42,770 nt of DNA from an uncultured Bacteroides sp. (GTDB taxonomy: Bacteria > Bacteroidota > Bacteroidia > Bacteroidales > Bacteroidaceae). This document shows positions 28,084-36,917 of this stretch, one piece after another; within the stretch, counting starts at the first letter, position 1, and each line of letters begins with the position of its first letter. The stretch lies in contig URCM01000014.1 of NCBI GenBank assembly GCA_900546355.1, forward strand, positions 1-42,770, in the 5' to 3' direction. The notes below the pieces were generated by a model. That model was not told the DNA's origin, ran no database searches, and saw only the letters and a list, made by a program, of their open reading frames with translations. Made by a program: the position numbers and the translations under genes.

Positions 28084-29025
28084 ATGAAAAGAAGTTTTTA
28101 TGTAGGTGTTTGTCTGCTCTTGTTGTTGGTATCCTGTAACAACAAGCGTTCTGCCGGTGATGGCCAGACGTGGTACTCAGGTTCCATAACAATTGCGGTA
28201 GACGAATCACTGAAGCCGATTATCGAAGAAGAGTTGCAAGTGTACCGGGCGTTGACCCCTGAAGCAGAGGTTACTCCTATTTATTGCAGTGAGGTAGACG
28301 CTATTAAATTGCTTTTGCAGGACAGTGTGCGCTTGGTTATCGCTAATCGTCGGTTGAGTGATGCAGAACTGGCTTCTTTTCATTCACGCAAATTTTTTCC
28401 AGAGTCTGTGCCGATGGCTGTCAGTGGAATCGCTTTAATTACGCATCCGGAAAATACGGATTCATTGATTACAGTGGGACAGTTCCGTAAAATATTGACA
28501 GGGCAGATAAAAACGTGGAAAGATTTGAATCCGAAGTCTCGTTTAGGAGACATGAATGTTGTGTTCGACAATCCTAATTCGGGAACTATTCATTATGCCA
28601 TTGATTCAATTTGCAGAGGCGAGCCGTTGGCTTCTACGTTGACTGCATTGAAATCAAATGAGGAGGTTATCGAATATGTGTCTAAAACTCCCAATGCGCT
28701 GGGGGTTATCGGCGCTAACTGGGTAGGCAATGCAGCTGATACGACGCGCCTTTCTTTCAACGAATCGGTGCAGGTGATGGCTGTCAGCAATTCAGGATAT
28801 GCGACGGTAGGAAACAGTTATAAGCCTTATCAGGCTTACCTTGCTTTGAGAGAATATCCATTGGTTCACGATGTCTTTATCTTAATAAACGATCCGCGTA
28901 CGGCTTTGCCTACCGGTCTGATGCGATTCTTAACCGGTGACAGAGGACAACGTATAATTCTGAAATCGGGTATCGTACCGGCAACGCAACCTATTCGATT
29001 GGTGAATGTGAAAGATGAGTTTTAA
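28084..29025 (+). CDS. PstS-like phosphate-binding lipoprotein
   Basis: The 313-residue product has a lipoprotein signal with lipid-accepting Cys18 (LLLLLVSC). The mature part is a type II periplasmic binding fold of the PstS family: GSITIAVDESLKPIIEEEL, NRRLSDAEL, FRKILTGQIKTWKDLNP and a VIGANWVG segment. No pstC, pstA or pstB is next to it. Its fixed place behind tonB suggests it helps energised uptake, or senses or recruits a ligand, rather than serving an ABC importer (inference). The ligand is not proven to be phosphate. Confidence 0.85.
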   Translation: MKRSFYVGVCLLLLLVSCNNKRSAGDGQTWYSGSITIAVDESLKPIIEEELQVYRALTPEAEVTPIYCSEVDAIKLLLQDSVRLVIANRRLSDAELASFHSRKFFPESVPMAVSGIALITHPENTDSLITVGQFRKILTGQIKTWKDLNPKSRLGDMNVVFDNPNSGTIHYAIDSICRGEPLASTLTALKSNEEVIEYVSKTPNALGVIGANWVGNAADTTRLSFNESVQVMAVSNSGYATVGNSYKPYQAYLALREYPLVHDVFILINDPRTALPTGLMRFLTGDRGQRIILKSGIVPATQPIRLVNVKDEF

Positions 29026-29039
29026 TAAGGAATTAATAT

Positions 29040-30527
29040 ATGATTATGAAAACTAAAGTTTTAAGTGCATTATGTTTTAGCTTCTTGTTGTCTGCTTCTT
29101 TGTATGCCCAAGAGCCGCTGTCTCAAGATATGGTGAAGCAGGTTGATAAGATTGCTGCGATGATTAAAGATAATCCAGATGCTGCTGAAGATGCTTTCGA
29201 TGAACTTCTGAAAGGAAAAAACAAAAAGAACGTATCTTTACTGGTTGCTATTGGTAGGGCTTATTTGAACAATGACAAAATAGATGCAGCGAAAGAATTT
29301 GCAGAGAAAGCTCGGAAGGCAGATTCGAAAAACGGCGAAAGCTATGTATTGCAAGGTGATATTGCCTTGTCGGTAAAAGATGTAGGTACTGCTTGCGGTT
29401 ACTACGAGCAAGCTATCTTGTTTGATGAAGGTTGTTTTGACGCTTATTATAAATATGCCAATGCGTATATTGGAGTGAACCCGCAGTTGTCTGTAAATAT
29501 GTTGCTGAAGCTGAAGGAAAAGTATCCTACAGAAATACGTGTGGACCGCGAATTGGCAAACGCTTACTACCAGATGGGTAGTTACGGTAAGGCAAAACAA
29601 GTATTCGATGAATATATGCAAAAGGGTCAGCCCGATGTGCAAGATTATTCGCGTTACTCCATGTTGCTTTACTTGAATAAAGACTATGCACAGTCATTGG
29701 AAATGGTAAACAAAGGTTTGGCAATGGAAGCTGATAACCATTTGCTGAAACGTTTGAAAATGTACGACTTGTATGAAACAAAGGCTTATGCTGAAGGTAT
29801 TCAGGCAAGTGATGTGTTCTTTGCCGACCCGAACAACCCCGACTTTGTATATATGGATTATTTGTATCGTGCGCGTTTGTATGCTGCCAATAATGAAATA
29901 GACAAAGCGATGGTTGAATTTGACAAAGCGATGAAGCTTGATGAAAAGGGTGAACATCCTGAAATCGCTAAGGAGGCATCAGAGGCTCAGCAAAAAGCGC
30001 AGAATTATCCGGAAGCTATTCGTCTTTATCAACAATATTTAGACGGTATGAAGGATAAGGCCGAAGTGACAGATTTGTTTATGTTCGGTCGTTTGTATTA
30101 TATGGCAGCTGGTGCTTTGTCAACGCCTGCCGCCGATTCGACTCAAACGGAGGCACCGGTTGTTGCAACAGTCGATTCTATCCAGTTGAAAGCTTATTTG
30201 GTAGAAGCCGATACGATTTTTGCTCAAGTGGCAGAACGTGTTCCTGATAATTATTTAGGTAATTTCTGGCGTGCTCGTACCAACGCTATGCTTGACCCGG
30301 AAACAACTCAAGGATTGGCTAAACCGTATTACGAAAAAGCACTTGCTATCTTGGAAGAGAATCCGAAAGCTTCGAAGAATGTGCTTATCGAATGTGAAAG
30401 TTATTTGGGATATTATTATTTCTTGAAAGAAGAATACGAACAATCAAAGGTTTATTGGGAAAAGATTCTTGCTATCGACCCTGAAAACGCGACAGCTAAA
30501 CAGGCTTTGGAAGGTCTTCAACCTTGA
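29040..30527 (+). CDS. Secreted tetratricopeptide repeat protein
   Basis: The 495-residue product has a cleavable signal peptide (ending near SASLYAQ) and then alpha-helical TPR units almost throughout, for example AAKEFAEKARKADSKNGESYVLQGDIA, YGKAKQVFDEYMQKGQPDV and YEQSKVYWEKILAIDPENATAKQALEGL. It should be periplasmic and act as a protein scaffold. It closes the exbB-tonB operon, 14 bp after the PstS-like gene. ATG 29040 is preferred over ATG 29046 because AAGGA lies about 6 bp upstream. A specific function is not known to me. Confidence 0.85.
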   Translation: MIMKTKVLSALCFSFLLSASLYAQEPLSQDMVKQVDKIAAMIKDNPDAAEDAFDELLKGKNKKNVSLLVAIGRAYLNNDKIDAAKEFAEKARKADSKNGESYVLQGDIALSVKDVGTACGYYEQAILFDEGCFDAYYKYANAYIGVNPQLSVNMLLKLKEKYPTEIRVDRELANAYYQMGSYGKAKQVFDEYMQKGQPDVQDYSRYSMLLYLNKDYAQSLEMVNKGLAMEADNHLLKRLKMYDLYETKAYAEGIQASDVFFADPNNPDFVYMDYLYRARLYAANNEIDKAMVEFDKAMKLDEKGEHPEIAKEASEAQQKAQNYPEAIRLYQQYLDGMKDKAEVTDLFMFGRLYYMAAGALSTPAADSTQTEAPVVATVDSIQLKAYLVEADTIFAQVAERVPDNYLGNFWRARTNAMLDPETTQGLAKPYYEKALAILEENPKASKNVLIECESYLGYYYFLKEEYEQSKVYWEKILAIDPENATAKQALEGLQP

Positions 30528-30582
30528 TGTTTAGTTGGGTTATCCTAATAGGAAACAGCTTTTTGGTTGAATAAATTTTTTT

Positions 30583-30647
30583 CGGAGGACACTATAAAGA
30601 GAGTTCATGTAAAAGTGGCTTGTTCTTTTCGGTGTCCTCTTTTTTTT
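30583..30647 (+). terminator. Long-loop terminator after the TPR gene
   Basis: GAGGACAC (30585-30592) pairs with GTGTCCTC (30632-30639), followed by eight T residues. The loop is about 39 bases. It lies 58 bp past the TPR stop and just before the DedA gene. Confidence 0.7.
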
Positions 30648-30674
30648 AGATAATCTTGTAAATATTTTCCGTAG

Positions 30675-31310
30675 ATGGATTTCATTATTGATTTTATCTT
30701 GCATATCGACCGATATATGGTTGACATTGTGCAGAATTATCATACGTGGACGTATGCAATTTTGTTTGTGGTTATTTTTTGTGAAACAGGACTGGTGGTG
30801 ACTCCTTTCCTTCCGGGGGATTCCTTGTTGTTTGTTGCCGGAGCCATCACCGCTTTGCCTGATATGCCGTTAGAGATACATACGCTGGTATTGGTTGTCT
30901 TTGTAGCGGCCGTATTAGGTGATTCGTGCAATTATATGATAGGACACTATTTGGGGCAACGGTTGTTTAGTAATCCGAATTCGAAGATTTTCAAGCAAAG
31001 TTATCTGGATAAGACCCATGAGTTTTTCAAGAAATACGGGGGTAAGACTATTATCATCGCACGTTTTGTCCCTATCGTCCGTACGTTTGCCCCTTTTGTG
31101 GCGGGTATGGGTAAGATGCATTATTATTATTTCATGTGTTATAATTTGATAGGAGCAGCTTTATGGGTAGCTTTGTTCTGTTATGCAGGACATTTCTTCG
31201 GCGACCTTCCTTTTGTGCAGAAAAACCTGAAGTTGCTGTTGGTTGCCATTATTTTCATTTCACTGTTGCCTGCCATTGTGGAAGTGTTGCGGGCTAAATT
31301 GAAGAAATGA
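30675..31310 (+). CDS. DedA/VTT family membrane protein
   Basis: The 211-residue inner membrane protein carries the VTT (SNARE-associated) domain: [39 protein letters not shown], and the conserved arginine helix [20 protein letters not shown]. Members of this family act as flippases for undecaprenyl phosphate or phosphatidylethanolamine, or as related lipid carriers. Which lipid this one moves is not clear. Its stop overlaps the start of the glycosyltransferase gene (ATGA), so a link to envelope glycan synthesis is plausible. Confidence 0.92.
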   Translation: MDFIIDFILHIDRYMVDIVQNYHTWTYAILFVVIFCETGLVVTPFLPGDSLLFVAGAITALPDMPLEIHTLVLVVFVAAVLGDSCNYMIGHYLGQRLFSNPNSKIFKQSYLDKTHEFFKKYGGKTIIIARFVPIVRTFAPFVAGMGKMHYYYFMCYNLIGAALWVALFCYAGHFFGDLPFVQKNLKLLLVAIIFISLLPAIVEVLRAKLKK

Positions 31311-32299
31311 TGAGGTATTCGGTAATTATTCCCGTATACAACCGTCCCGATGAAGTGGATGAATTGTTGGATAGTTTGACCAGGCAGCGGTTTCAGGATT
31401 TCGAAGTGCTGGTGGTAGAAGACGGTTCTTCAGTTTCTTGTAAATCGGTTGTCGACAAGTATGCGGAAACATTGACTATACATTATTTCTATAAAACCAA
31501 TTCCGGACCGGGACAGACACGGAATTATGGAGCAGAACGCAGTCATGGTGAATATCTGGTTGTGTTGGATTCTGATTGTGTGCTGCCTCCGGGGTATTTG
31601 GAAGCGGTAGAAGTAGAATTACGGAAGGAGCCTGCCGATGCCTTCGGTGGACCCGACCGTGCACACGAATCGTTTACCTCGGTACAGAAAGCCATCAATT
31701 ATGCGATGACTTCTTTCTTTACGACCGGCGGCATACGGGGCGGGAAGAAAAAGATGGATAAGTTTTATCCGCGCAGTTTCAATATGGGGATACGTCGGGA
31801 GGTATATCAGGCTTTGGGCGGATTCTCAAAGATGCGGTTTGGTGAAGATATCGATTTCAGTATTCGCATTTTCAAGGCAGGGTATCGATGCCGTTTGTTT
31901 CCCGAGGCATGGGTATGGCATAAGCGGCGTACCGATTGGCGGAAGTTCTTCAAGCAAGTTTATAATTCGGGCATTGCGCGAATCAACCTGTATAAGAAAT
32001 ATCCGGAATCGCTGAAATTGGTGCATACGTTGCCGGCTGTGTTTACATTAGGTGTATGTGGCATTTTGGTCTTGTCTTTTTTCTGCCCATGGCTCTTGTT
32101 GTTTTTAGCTATATTTGTATGGATTATCCTGACAGACGCTTCTTATCGAAATAAAAGTCTTTTCATTGGTGTACTTTCTGTAATTGCTGCGTTTATCCAA
32201 TTGATAGGATATGGAACAGGCTTTCTTTCCGCATGGTGGAAACGTTGCGTGCGCAAGAAAGGAGAGTTTGCTGCTTTCGAGAAGAACTTTTATCAATAA
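31307..32299 (+). CDS. Family 2 glycosyltransferase with C-terminal membrane helices
   Basis: The 330-residue protein has a GT-A domain: [31 protein letters not shown], the metal-binding segment [11 protein letters not shown] near residue 85, and the acceptor-side [16 protein letters not shown] near residue 185. Two hydrophobic segments (about 243-285) likely anchor it in the membrane with the catalytic part in the cytoplasm. Overlaps with the DedA gene upstream and radC downstream (TAATG) suggest one transcript. The sugar and acceptor cannot be told from sequence. Confidence 0.9.
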   Translation: MMRYSVIIPVYNRPDEVDELLDSLTRQRFQDFEVLVVEDGSSVSCKSVVDKYAETLTIHYFYKTNSGPGQTRNYGAERSHGEYLVVLDSDCVLPPGYLEAVEVELRKEPADAFGGPDRAHESFTSVQKAINYAMTSFFTTGGIRGGKKKMDKFYPRSFNMGIRREVYQALGGFSKMRFGEDIDFSIRIFKAGYRCRLFPEAWVWHKRRTDWRKFFKQVYNSGIARINLYKKYPESLKLVHTLPAVFTLGVCGILVLSFFCPWLLLFLAIFVWIILTDASYRNKSLFIGVLSVIAAFIQLIGYGTGFLSAWWKRCVRKKGEFAAFEKNFYQ

Positions 32300-32988
32300 T
32301 GGATGAGAAACTAAACATTAATCAGTGGGCGAAAGAAGACCGTCCACGGGAGAAATTGATACAGCAAGGTGCTTTCGCATTGAGTAATGCGGAACTCCTT
32401 GCTATTTTAATAGGTTCGGGTAATACCGAGGAGTCGGCTGTCGGGTTGATGCGTAAGATACTCGACCGTTATCACAACAGTTTGAATGAATTGGGGAAAG
32501 CTAATATCGAAGATTTGTGCCGCTTTAAAGGTATTGGGCCTGCCAAAGCGGTGACTGTTCTTGCCGCATCGGAGTTGGGAAAACGGCGTATGGAAGAGGT
32601 GCCGAAGGAACGTAAGCAGATACGATGTTCGAAAGACATCTACGAATTGTTTTATCCGCTGATGTGCGATTTGCCAGTGGAAGAGTGTTGGGTGTTACTG
32701 TTAAACCAGTCTTCAAAGGTTATCGATCGTATTCGTATCAGCCAGGGAGGATTGGCTGCTACACAGGTGGATGTGCGCTGTATCTTGCGTGAAGCCTTAC
32801 TGAAGCGTGCTGTATCTTTGGTCTTATGTCATAATCATCCTTCGGGCAACACACTTCCCAGTGGAGAGGATGACCGCTTGACGCAAGCTGTCCGGCAAGC
32901 GTCCGCTACGATGAATATCCGTTTACTCGACCATCTGATAGTAACCGATGGTGCATATTATAGCTATTCGGACGAGGGAAGGATTTGA
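32299..32988 (+). CDS. radC: RadC-like JAB/MPN domain protein
   Basis: The 229-residue protein has an N-terminal helix-hairpin-helix part (LCRFKGIGPAKAVTVLAASELGKR) and the RadC MPN domain with metal-site motif HNHPSGNTLPSGEDDRLT and LLDHLIVTDGAYYSY near the end. Despite the name, a DNA repair role is not established for the family. ATG 32299 ([10 protein letters not shown]) overlaps the glycosyltransferase stop by one base and is preferred over in-frame starts upstream. The length is normal. Its stop codon lies beside the inverted repeat at 32987. Confidence 0.93.
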   Translation: MDEKLNINQWAKEDRPREKLIQQGAFALSNAELLAILIGSGNTEESAVGLMRKILDRYHNSLNELGKANIEDLCRFKGIGPAKAVTVLAASELGKRRMEEVPKERKQIRCSKDIYELFYPLMCDLPVEECWVLLLNQSSKVIDRIRISQGGLAATQVDVRCILREALLKRAVSLVLCHNHPSGNTLPSGEDDRLTQAVRQASATMNIRLLDHLIVTDGAYYSYSDEGRI

Positions 32989-33199
32989 AACTGTTTTGAA
33001 TTTCTCCAAAAAGCTTTTCTTGTCTTGATGTCTTCGTTTTCGTGTGTGCTTTGGACGAATTTTTGTCCTTACCGTATCTGCTCTTCGTCAGATAGCCCGC
33101 TATCTTCCTCATCACAGCATCGGAAACGCCTCAAAAACTCATCCCAAATCAGCATACGATAAATTCAAAACGGTTTCTTGGAAATTCAAAACGGTTTCT
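32987..33199. repeat. Region bounded by inverted repeats, possible MITE or IS remnant
   Basis: GAAACTGTTTTGAATTTC (32987-33004) is an inverted copy, with one mismatch, of GAAATTCAAAACGGTTTC (33181-33198). The right end is doubled: AAATTCAAAACGGTTTCT occurs at 33161-33178 and 33182-33199, a 21-bp step. The enclosed 150 bp encode nothing convincing, though the minus strand has a short basic Lys/Thr/Ser-rich frame (32906-33115) that might be a transposase fragment. The left arm overlaps the radC stop codon. Confidence 0.55.
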
Positions 33200-33246
33200 C
33201 AATGATTCTCTTATTCTTTACTATATAGAGTGTGCGCTTTTTTTTC

Positions 33247-33254
33247 TATATTTG
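33247..33254 (+). promoter_or_regulatory. Predicted promoter -7 box of the MIP18-type gene
   Basis: TATATTTG fits TAnnTTTG and lies 27 bp before the ATG at 33282. A -33 match at the right distance is missing. Confidence 0.45.
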
Positions 33255-33281
33255 CGCCATAATCTAAATAGTTTATAAGAT

Positions 33282-33602
33282 ATGGATAACGATGAAAAGC
33301 TGAAGATAGAAGAACGGATTGTAGCGATGTTGAAAACTGTTTACGACCCTGAGATTCCGGTTAATGTGTACGACTTGGGGTTGATTTACAAGATAGATTT
33401 GCAGGACGACGGGGATGTGTCAATAGATATGACTCTGACGGCTCCTAATTGTCCTGCCGCCGATTTTATCATGGAGGATATCCGTCAAAAGATAGAATCG
33501 GTAGAAGGAGTGAAGTCGGCACAAATCAATTTGGTGTTCGAGCCCGAATGGGACAAGGACATGATGAGTGAGGAAGCGAAATTAGAGTTAGGTTTTTTAT
33601 AA
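33282..33602 (+). CDS. MIP18/DUF59 family iron-sulfur assembly protein
   Basis: The 106-residue protein is a single MIP18 (DUF59) domain: VYDPEIPVNVYDLGLIYKIDL, the reactive-cysteine segment LTAPNCPAADF near residue 65, and VKSAQINLVFEPEWDKDMMSEEAKLELGFL at the end. Relatives (SufT, or the N-terminal part of Mrp/ApbC) help mature Fe-S proteins. No suf genes are adjacent. The lpxH-like gene follows almost directly. Confidence 0.9.
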   Translation: MDNDEKLKIEERIVAMLKTVYDPEIPVNVYDLGLIYKIDLQDDGDVSIDMTLTAPNCPAADFIMEDIRQKIESVEGVKSAQINLVFEPEWDKDMMSEEAKLELGFL

Positions 33603-33615
33603 ATTGAAGGAAACG

Positions 33616-34392
33616 ATGGATGCGATGAAGAATGTTTATTTCCTGTCGGACGCGCATTTGGGTTCGCGGGCTATTCCGCACGGGCGTACACAGGAGCGCC
33701 GCTTGGTCAATTTCCTGGATAGTATCAAGGATCGGGCTGCGGCTGTTTATCTCTTGGGCGATATGTTCGACTTTTGGTACGAGTTCAAATTGGTAGTGCC
33801 GAAAGGATATACCCGTTTTTTAGGAAAGCTTTCCGAATTGACCGATAGGGGAATAGAAGTACATTTTTTCATCGGGAACCATGATATTTGGTGTGGTGAT
33901 TATTTAGAGAAAGAGTGCGGGGTAATTTTGCACCGGGAGTCGTTGACGTGTGAGATTTATGGGAAAGAGTTCTTTTTATCTCACGGTGACGGGTTGGGAG
34001 ATGATGACCGTAGTTTTCGTTTCCTGCGCACCGTTTTTCATAGCCATACCTTGCAACGTATGTTTTCTGCCTTACATCCCCGGTGGAGTATAGAATTAGG
34101 CTTGGAGTGGGCAAAGCATAGCCGTCTGAAACGGGAAGGGGGTAAGGAACCGCCTTACATGGGCGAAGACAAGGAGCCGTTGGTATTGTTTGCCAAAGAT
34201 TATTTAAAAACGCATCCTACCATTAATTATTTCATGTTCGGTCACCGGCATATCATGCTCGACCTGATGCTGAGCCGCACTTCGCGTATGCTTATCCTGG
34301 GGGATTGGATTTCCGACTTCTCGTATGCCGTGTTCGATGGCGAGAACCTTTTCTTGGAACAGTTTATCGAAGGAGAAACGGAAGTGAGATAA
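33616..34392 (+). CDS. lpxH: UDP-2,3-diacylglucosamine diphosphatase-type metallophosphoesterase
   Basis: The 258-residue protein shows the calcineurin-like metal set in order: DAHLG, GDMFDFW, GNHD, HGDGLGDDD and GHRH. In LpxH this fold cleaves UDP-2,3-diacylglucosamine to lipid X and UMP in lipid A synthesis at the inner membrane face. The frame could open at a TTG (33604), but ATG 33616 is preceded by GAAGGAAA at good spacing, so I chose it. Bacteroidetes carry several paralogues of this fold, so the lpxH assignment is likely but not certain. Confidence 0.82.
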   Translation: MDAMKNVYFLSDAHLGSRAIPHGRTQERRLVNFLDSIKDRAAAVYLLGDMFDFWYEFKLVVPKGYTRFLGKLSELTDRGIEVHFFIGNHDIWCGDYLEKECGVILHRESLTCEIYGKEFFLSHGDGLGDDDRSFRFLRTVFHSHTLQRMFSALHPRWSIELGLEWAKHSRLKREGGKEPPYMGEDKEPLVLFAKDYLKTHPTINYFMFGHRHIMLDLMLSRTSRMLILGDWISDFSYAVFDGENLFLEQFIEGETEVR

Positions 34393-34483
34393 TTTTTAGT
34401 TAATAGTGAATAGTTAATAGTGAATAGCATTGTGGCTTAAGCTATTCATTATTAACTATTCACTATTAACTATTAACTAAAAA
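34393..34483. terminator. Large AT-rich inverted repeat between converging lpxH and kdgK
   Basis: A 36-nt left arm (34393-34428) and a 43-nt right arm (34441-34483) are near-perfect complements built from copies of TTAATAGTGAATAG. The right arm has one extra 7-nt TATTAAC unit. Runs of T (plus) and A (plus) at the outer ends give a U-tail for either strand, so it can end both converging transcripts. It stops exactly at the kdgK stop codon. Confidence 0.75.
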
Positions 34484-35524
34484 TCATCGTGCTACTTCGC
34501 CAGTTTCTTGCTTGACGAGCAAGCCCTCTACTTCGGCTGTTTTTACCATGTTATAATCTCCGGCAATGGTGTTCTTCAGCACCGATGCGGCGGTAGAGAA
34601 GTCTACACGTTTCTGTTCGTCTTCGAAAGCGTGCTGGGCATAAAGCATGGCTCCACAGAATGCATCGCCTACACCAACGCAGTCTACTACTTCATCGATA
34701 TCGAACACGCGGGTATGTTTCATCGTGCCGTGCGAATACAGGATACCGGCAAACGTATGGTGTACGGAGCTGATGACATTGCGCAGGGCAATGTAGATGT
34801 ACTTGCAATTAGGCACTTGCTCGCTGATACCTTTGCAGAAAGCTTCGTATGCTTCCAAGTCGTATGCTTCTCCGTTTCGGGTAGCTTTGAATCCCGGTGC
34901 TTTCAGTCCGGTGACCAAGGCATATTCACCTTCGCTTCCGAACATGATGTCGCTCGATGCCATCAACGGGCGCAGCACTTCTTGTGCCGTCTTTCCATAA
35001 TTCCACAAATTTTTCCGGTAATTGATGTCATACGAAATGTGCAATCCCATTTCCTTGGCAATGTCGATGGCTTCTTTACATACATCGGCAAGTCCGGGCG
35101 TCAGTGCGGCGTCGATGCCCGACCAGTGGAAGATGGAAGCGTCTTTGAATGCGTCGTGCCAGTCTATCATGCCCGGTTTCAGCTCAGAGAAAGCCGAGTT
35201 GTCGCGGTCGTAGATGACTTTCGAGTTGCGCATGGCTGCCGCTTTTTCCATATAATAAGTTCCCAAGCGTTTTCCTCCTATCAGTACATGTTGGGTGCCG
35301 ATGTTGTGCGAACGCAATTCTGCCAGACAAGTGTCGCCTAACGCATTTTCGGGCAAGCGGGTAATGAATTCCACTTCTCCTCCGAAATTAGCTACCGAGA
35401 TGGCTACGTTGGCTTCGCTTCCGCCGTAGTTCACCAGGAAATCACGGCTTTGCTGAATGCGTAGGTTATCGGGGGTAGTGAGGCGCAGCATAATTTCGCC
35501 GAATGTTACGATTTTCTTTTTCAT
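34484..35524 (-). CDS. kdgK: 2-dehydro-3-deoxygluconokinase (PfkB family)
   Basis: The 346-residue sugar kinase phosphorylates 2-keto-3-deoxygluconate, a product of uronate and pectin breakdown, before aldol cleavage to pyruvate and glyceraldehyde 3-phosphate. The PfkB motifs are present: VTFGEIMLRLTTP at the start, VNYGGSEANVAISVANFGG, and the catalytic VGVGDAFCGAMLYA with the base Asp near residue 294. ATG 35524 (MKKKIVTFGE) is preferred over 35563, which would add an unrelated basic extension. No KDPG aldolase gene is adjacent. Substrate assignment rests on overall resemblance. Confidence 0.88.
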   Translation of the reverse strand: MKKKIVTFGEIMLRLTTPDNLRIQQSRDFLVNYGGSEANVAISVANFGGEVEFITRLPENALGDTCLAELRSHNIGTQHVLIGGKRLGTYYMEKAAAMRNSKVIYDRDNSAFSELKPGMIDWHDAFKDASIFHWSGIDAALTPGLADVCKEAIDIAKEMGLHISYDINYRKNLWNYGKTAQEVLRPLMASSDIMFGSEGEYALVTGLKAPGFKATRNGEAYDLEAYEAFCKGISEQVPNCKYIYIALRNVISSVHHTFAGILYSHGTMKHTRVFDIDEVVDCVGVGDAFCGAMLYAQHAFEDEQKRVDFSTAASVLKNTIAGDYNMVKTAEVEGLLVKQETGEVAR

Positions 35525-35576
35525 GATGCTATGTTTTAAGTTTTTGGGCTTTTGAGTTTTCAAGCTTATAAAAAAA

Positions 35577-35646
35577 GGACATCCTTATCTGTCGTTTTCT
35601 CTATCAAGCATCGCAAAGATAGTGAAAAGGACGTATAAGGATGTCC
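35577..35646 (-). terminator. Long-loop ackA terminator enclosing a kdgK promoter box
   Basis: On the minus strand GGACATCCTTAT (35646-35635) pairs with ATAAGGATGTCC (35588-35577), a perfect 12-bp stem, and seven T residues follow. The 46-base loop contains TATCTTTG (35621-35614), a perfect TAnnTTTG box for kdgK. The hairpin begins about 20 bp after the ackA stop. Confidence 0.65.
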
Positions 35647-35667
35647 CTCGGTTGGTCTATTTAATGA

Positions 35668-36876
35668 TTATTTATTATTGCGCTCATTCAGGATGTTCAT
35701 CGTGTCGGTAGCGATAGTCAATTCTTCATCGGTAGGAATGACTACAACTTTCACTTTCGAATCGTCTGTAGAGATGATTGCTTCTTCGCCACGCACTTTG
35801 TTGCGTTCGTCGTCTATCTTGACGCCTAAGTATTCCAGGTTTTTGCAGACAGCCGCACGTGCGCTTGCCTGGTTTTCGCCTACACCGCCGGTAAACAAGA
35901 TGATGTCTACCCCGTTCATGGCTGCGGCGTATGCGCCGATGTATTTAGTGATGCGGTAGAAATACATCTTTTCGGTCAGGATGGCACGTTCTTCTCCTTT
36001 TTGTGCGGCAGCTTCCAGTTCGCGCATGTCACTTGATTTTTCAAACATACCCATCACGCCACTCTTCTTGTTCAGCAGGGTCGACATTTCATCAGGAGTC
36101 AGTCCTTCTTTCTTCATGATGTAAGTGATGGCTCCACCGTCGATGTCACCGCTGCGGGTACCCATCATCAAGCCTTCCAGCGGAGTCAGTCCCATGCTGG
36201 TATCGATACATTTGCCGTCTTTTACCGCTGCGATAGAGCCGCCGTTGCCGATGTGGCAAGTGATGATACGGGTGCCTTCCTGCGAGATGCCCAGGAATTC
36301 GCATACACGTTTGGATACATAGCGGTGAGAGGTTCCATGGAAACCATAGCGGCGGATGCCGTATTGCTCAAAGTAGCGGTAAGGGATGGCATACAGGTAA
36401 GCATAGTCGGGCATGGTTTGGTGGAAAGCGGTGTCGAACACGGCCACTTGCGGTACTTCGGGCAGCAGTTTCTGTACGGCGTAGATACCTTTCAGGTTAG
36501 CCGGGTTATGAAGCGGGCCTAAGTCGCAGCACTCTTCTACGGCGGCGATGACAGCATCGTCTATCAGCACCGAGCCGCTGAATTTCGTTCCTCCGTGCAA
36601 TACACGGTGGCCTACGGCATTGATTTCATGCAGGTCTTTTACGGCTCCATATTCCGTGCTGGTCAGTGTGTCGAAGATAAACTGTACGCCGGTAGTATGT
36701 TCGGGTACGTCTTTTTCGATGATTTTCTTTTCCCCGCTCGGCAAAGTCAGTTTCAGGAAAGAGCCGGGCAAGCCGATTTTTTCGATGCCTCCTTGTGCGA
36801 GGACTTGCTTGTTGGTCATTTCATACAGTTTGTACTTGATGGACGAGCTTCCGCAATTAAGTACCAATACTTTCAT
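35668..36876 (-). CDS. ackA: Acetate kinase
   Basis: The 402-residue enzyme makes ATP from acetyl phosphate, releasing acetate. Motifs: N-terminal KVLVLNCGSSSIKYKL, NAVGHRVLHGG, VFDTAFHQTMP, YGFHGTSHRYV, HIGNGGSIAAVKDGKCIDTSMGLTPLEG and ILFTGGVGENQ. The length is typical. It lies downstream of pta on the same strand with 131 bp between them, occupied by an inverted repeat, so read-through from pta may be reduced. Confidence 0.97.
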   Translation of the reverse strand: MKVLVLNCGSSSIKYKLYEMTNKQVLAQGGIEKIGLPGSFLKLTLPSGEKKIIEKDVPEHTTGVQFIFDTLTSTEYGAVKDLHEINAVGHRVLHGGTKFSGSVLIDDAVIAAVEECCDLGPLHNPANLKGIYAVQKLLPEVPQVAVFDTAFHQTMPDYAYLYAIPYRYFEQYGIRRYGFHGTSHRYVSKRVCEFLGISQEGTRIITCHIGNGGSIAAVKDGKCIDTSMGLTPLEGLMMGTRSGDIDGGAITYIMKKEGLTPDEMSTLLNKKSGVMGMFEKSSDMRELEAAAQKGEERAILTEKMYFYRITKYIGAYAAAMNGVDIILFTGGVGENQASARAAVCKNLEYLGVKIDDERNKVRGEEAIISTDDSKVKVVVIPTDEELTIATDTMNILNERNNK

Positions 36877-36917
36877 ATATGTTTGTTTTGTTTTATTGAT
36901 TAAAAATGATGTTTTTC

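Noticed and set aside
28084..29025. Complete phosphate ABC transport locus
   Set aside because: Only a PstS-like lipoprotein is present; no pstC, pstA, pstB or phoU gene is adjacent.
32906..33115. Short basic minus-strand frame as a transposase gene
   Set aside because: About 70 codons, overlaps the end of radC and has no catalytic motif; kept only as a hint for the repeat-bounded region.
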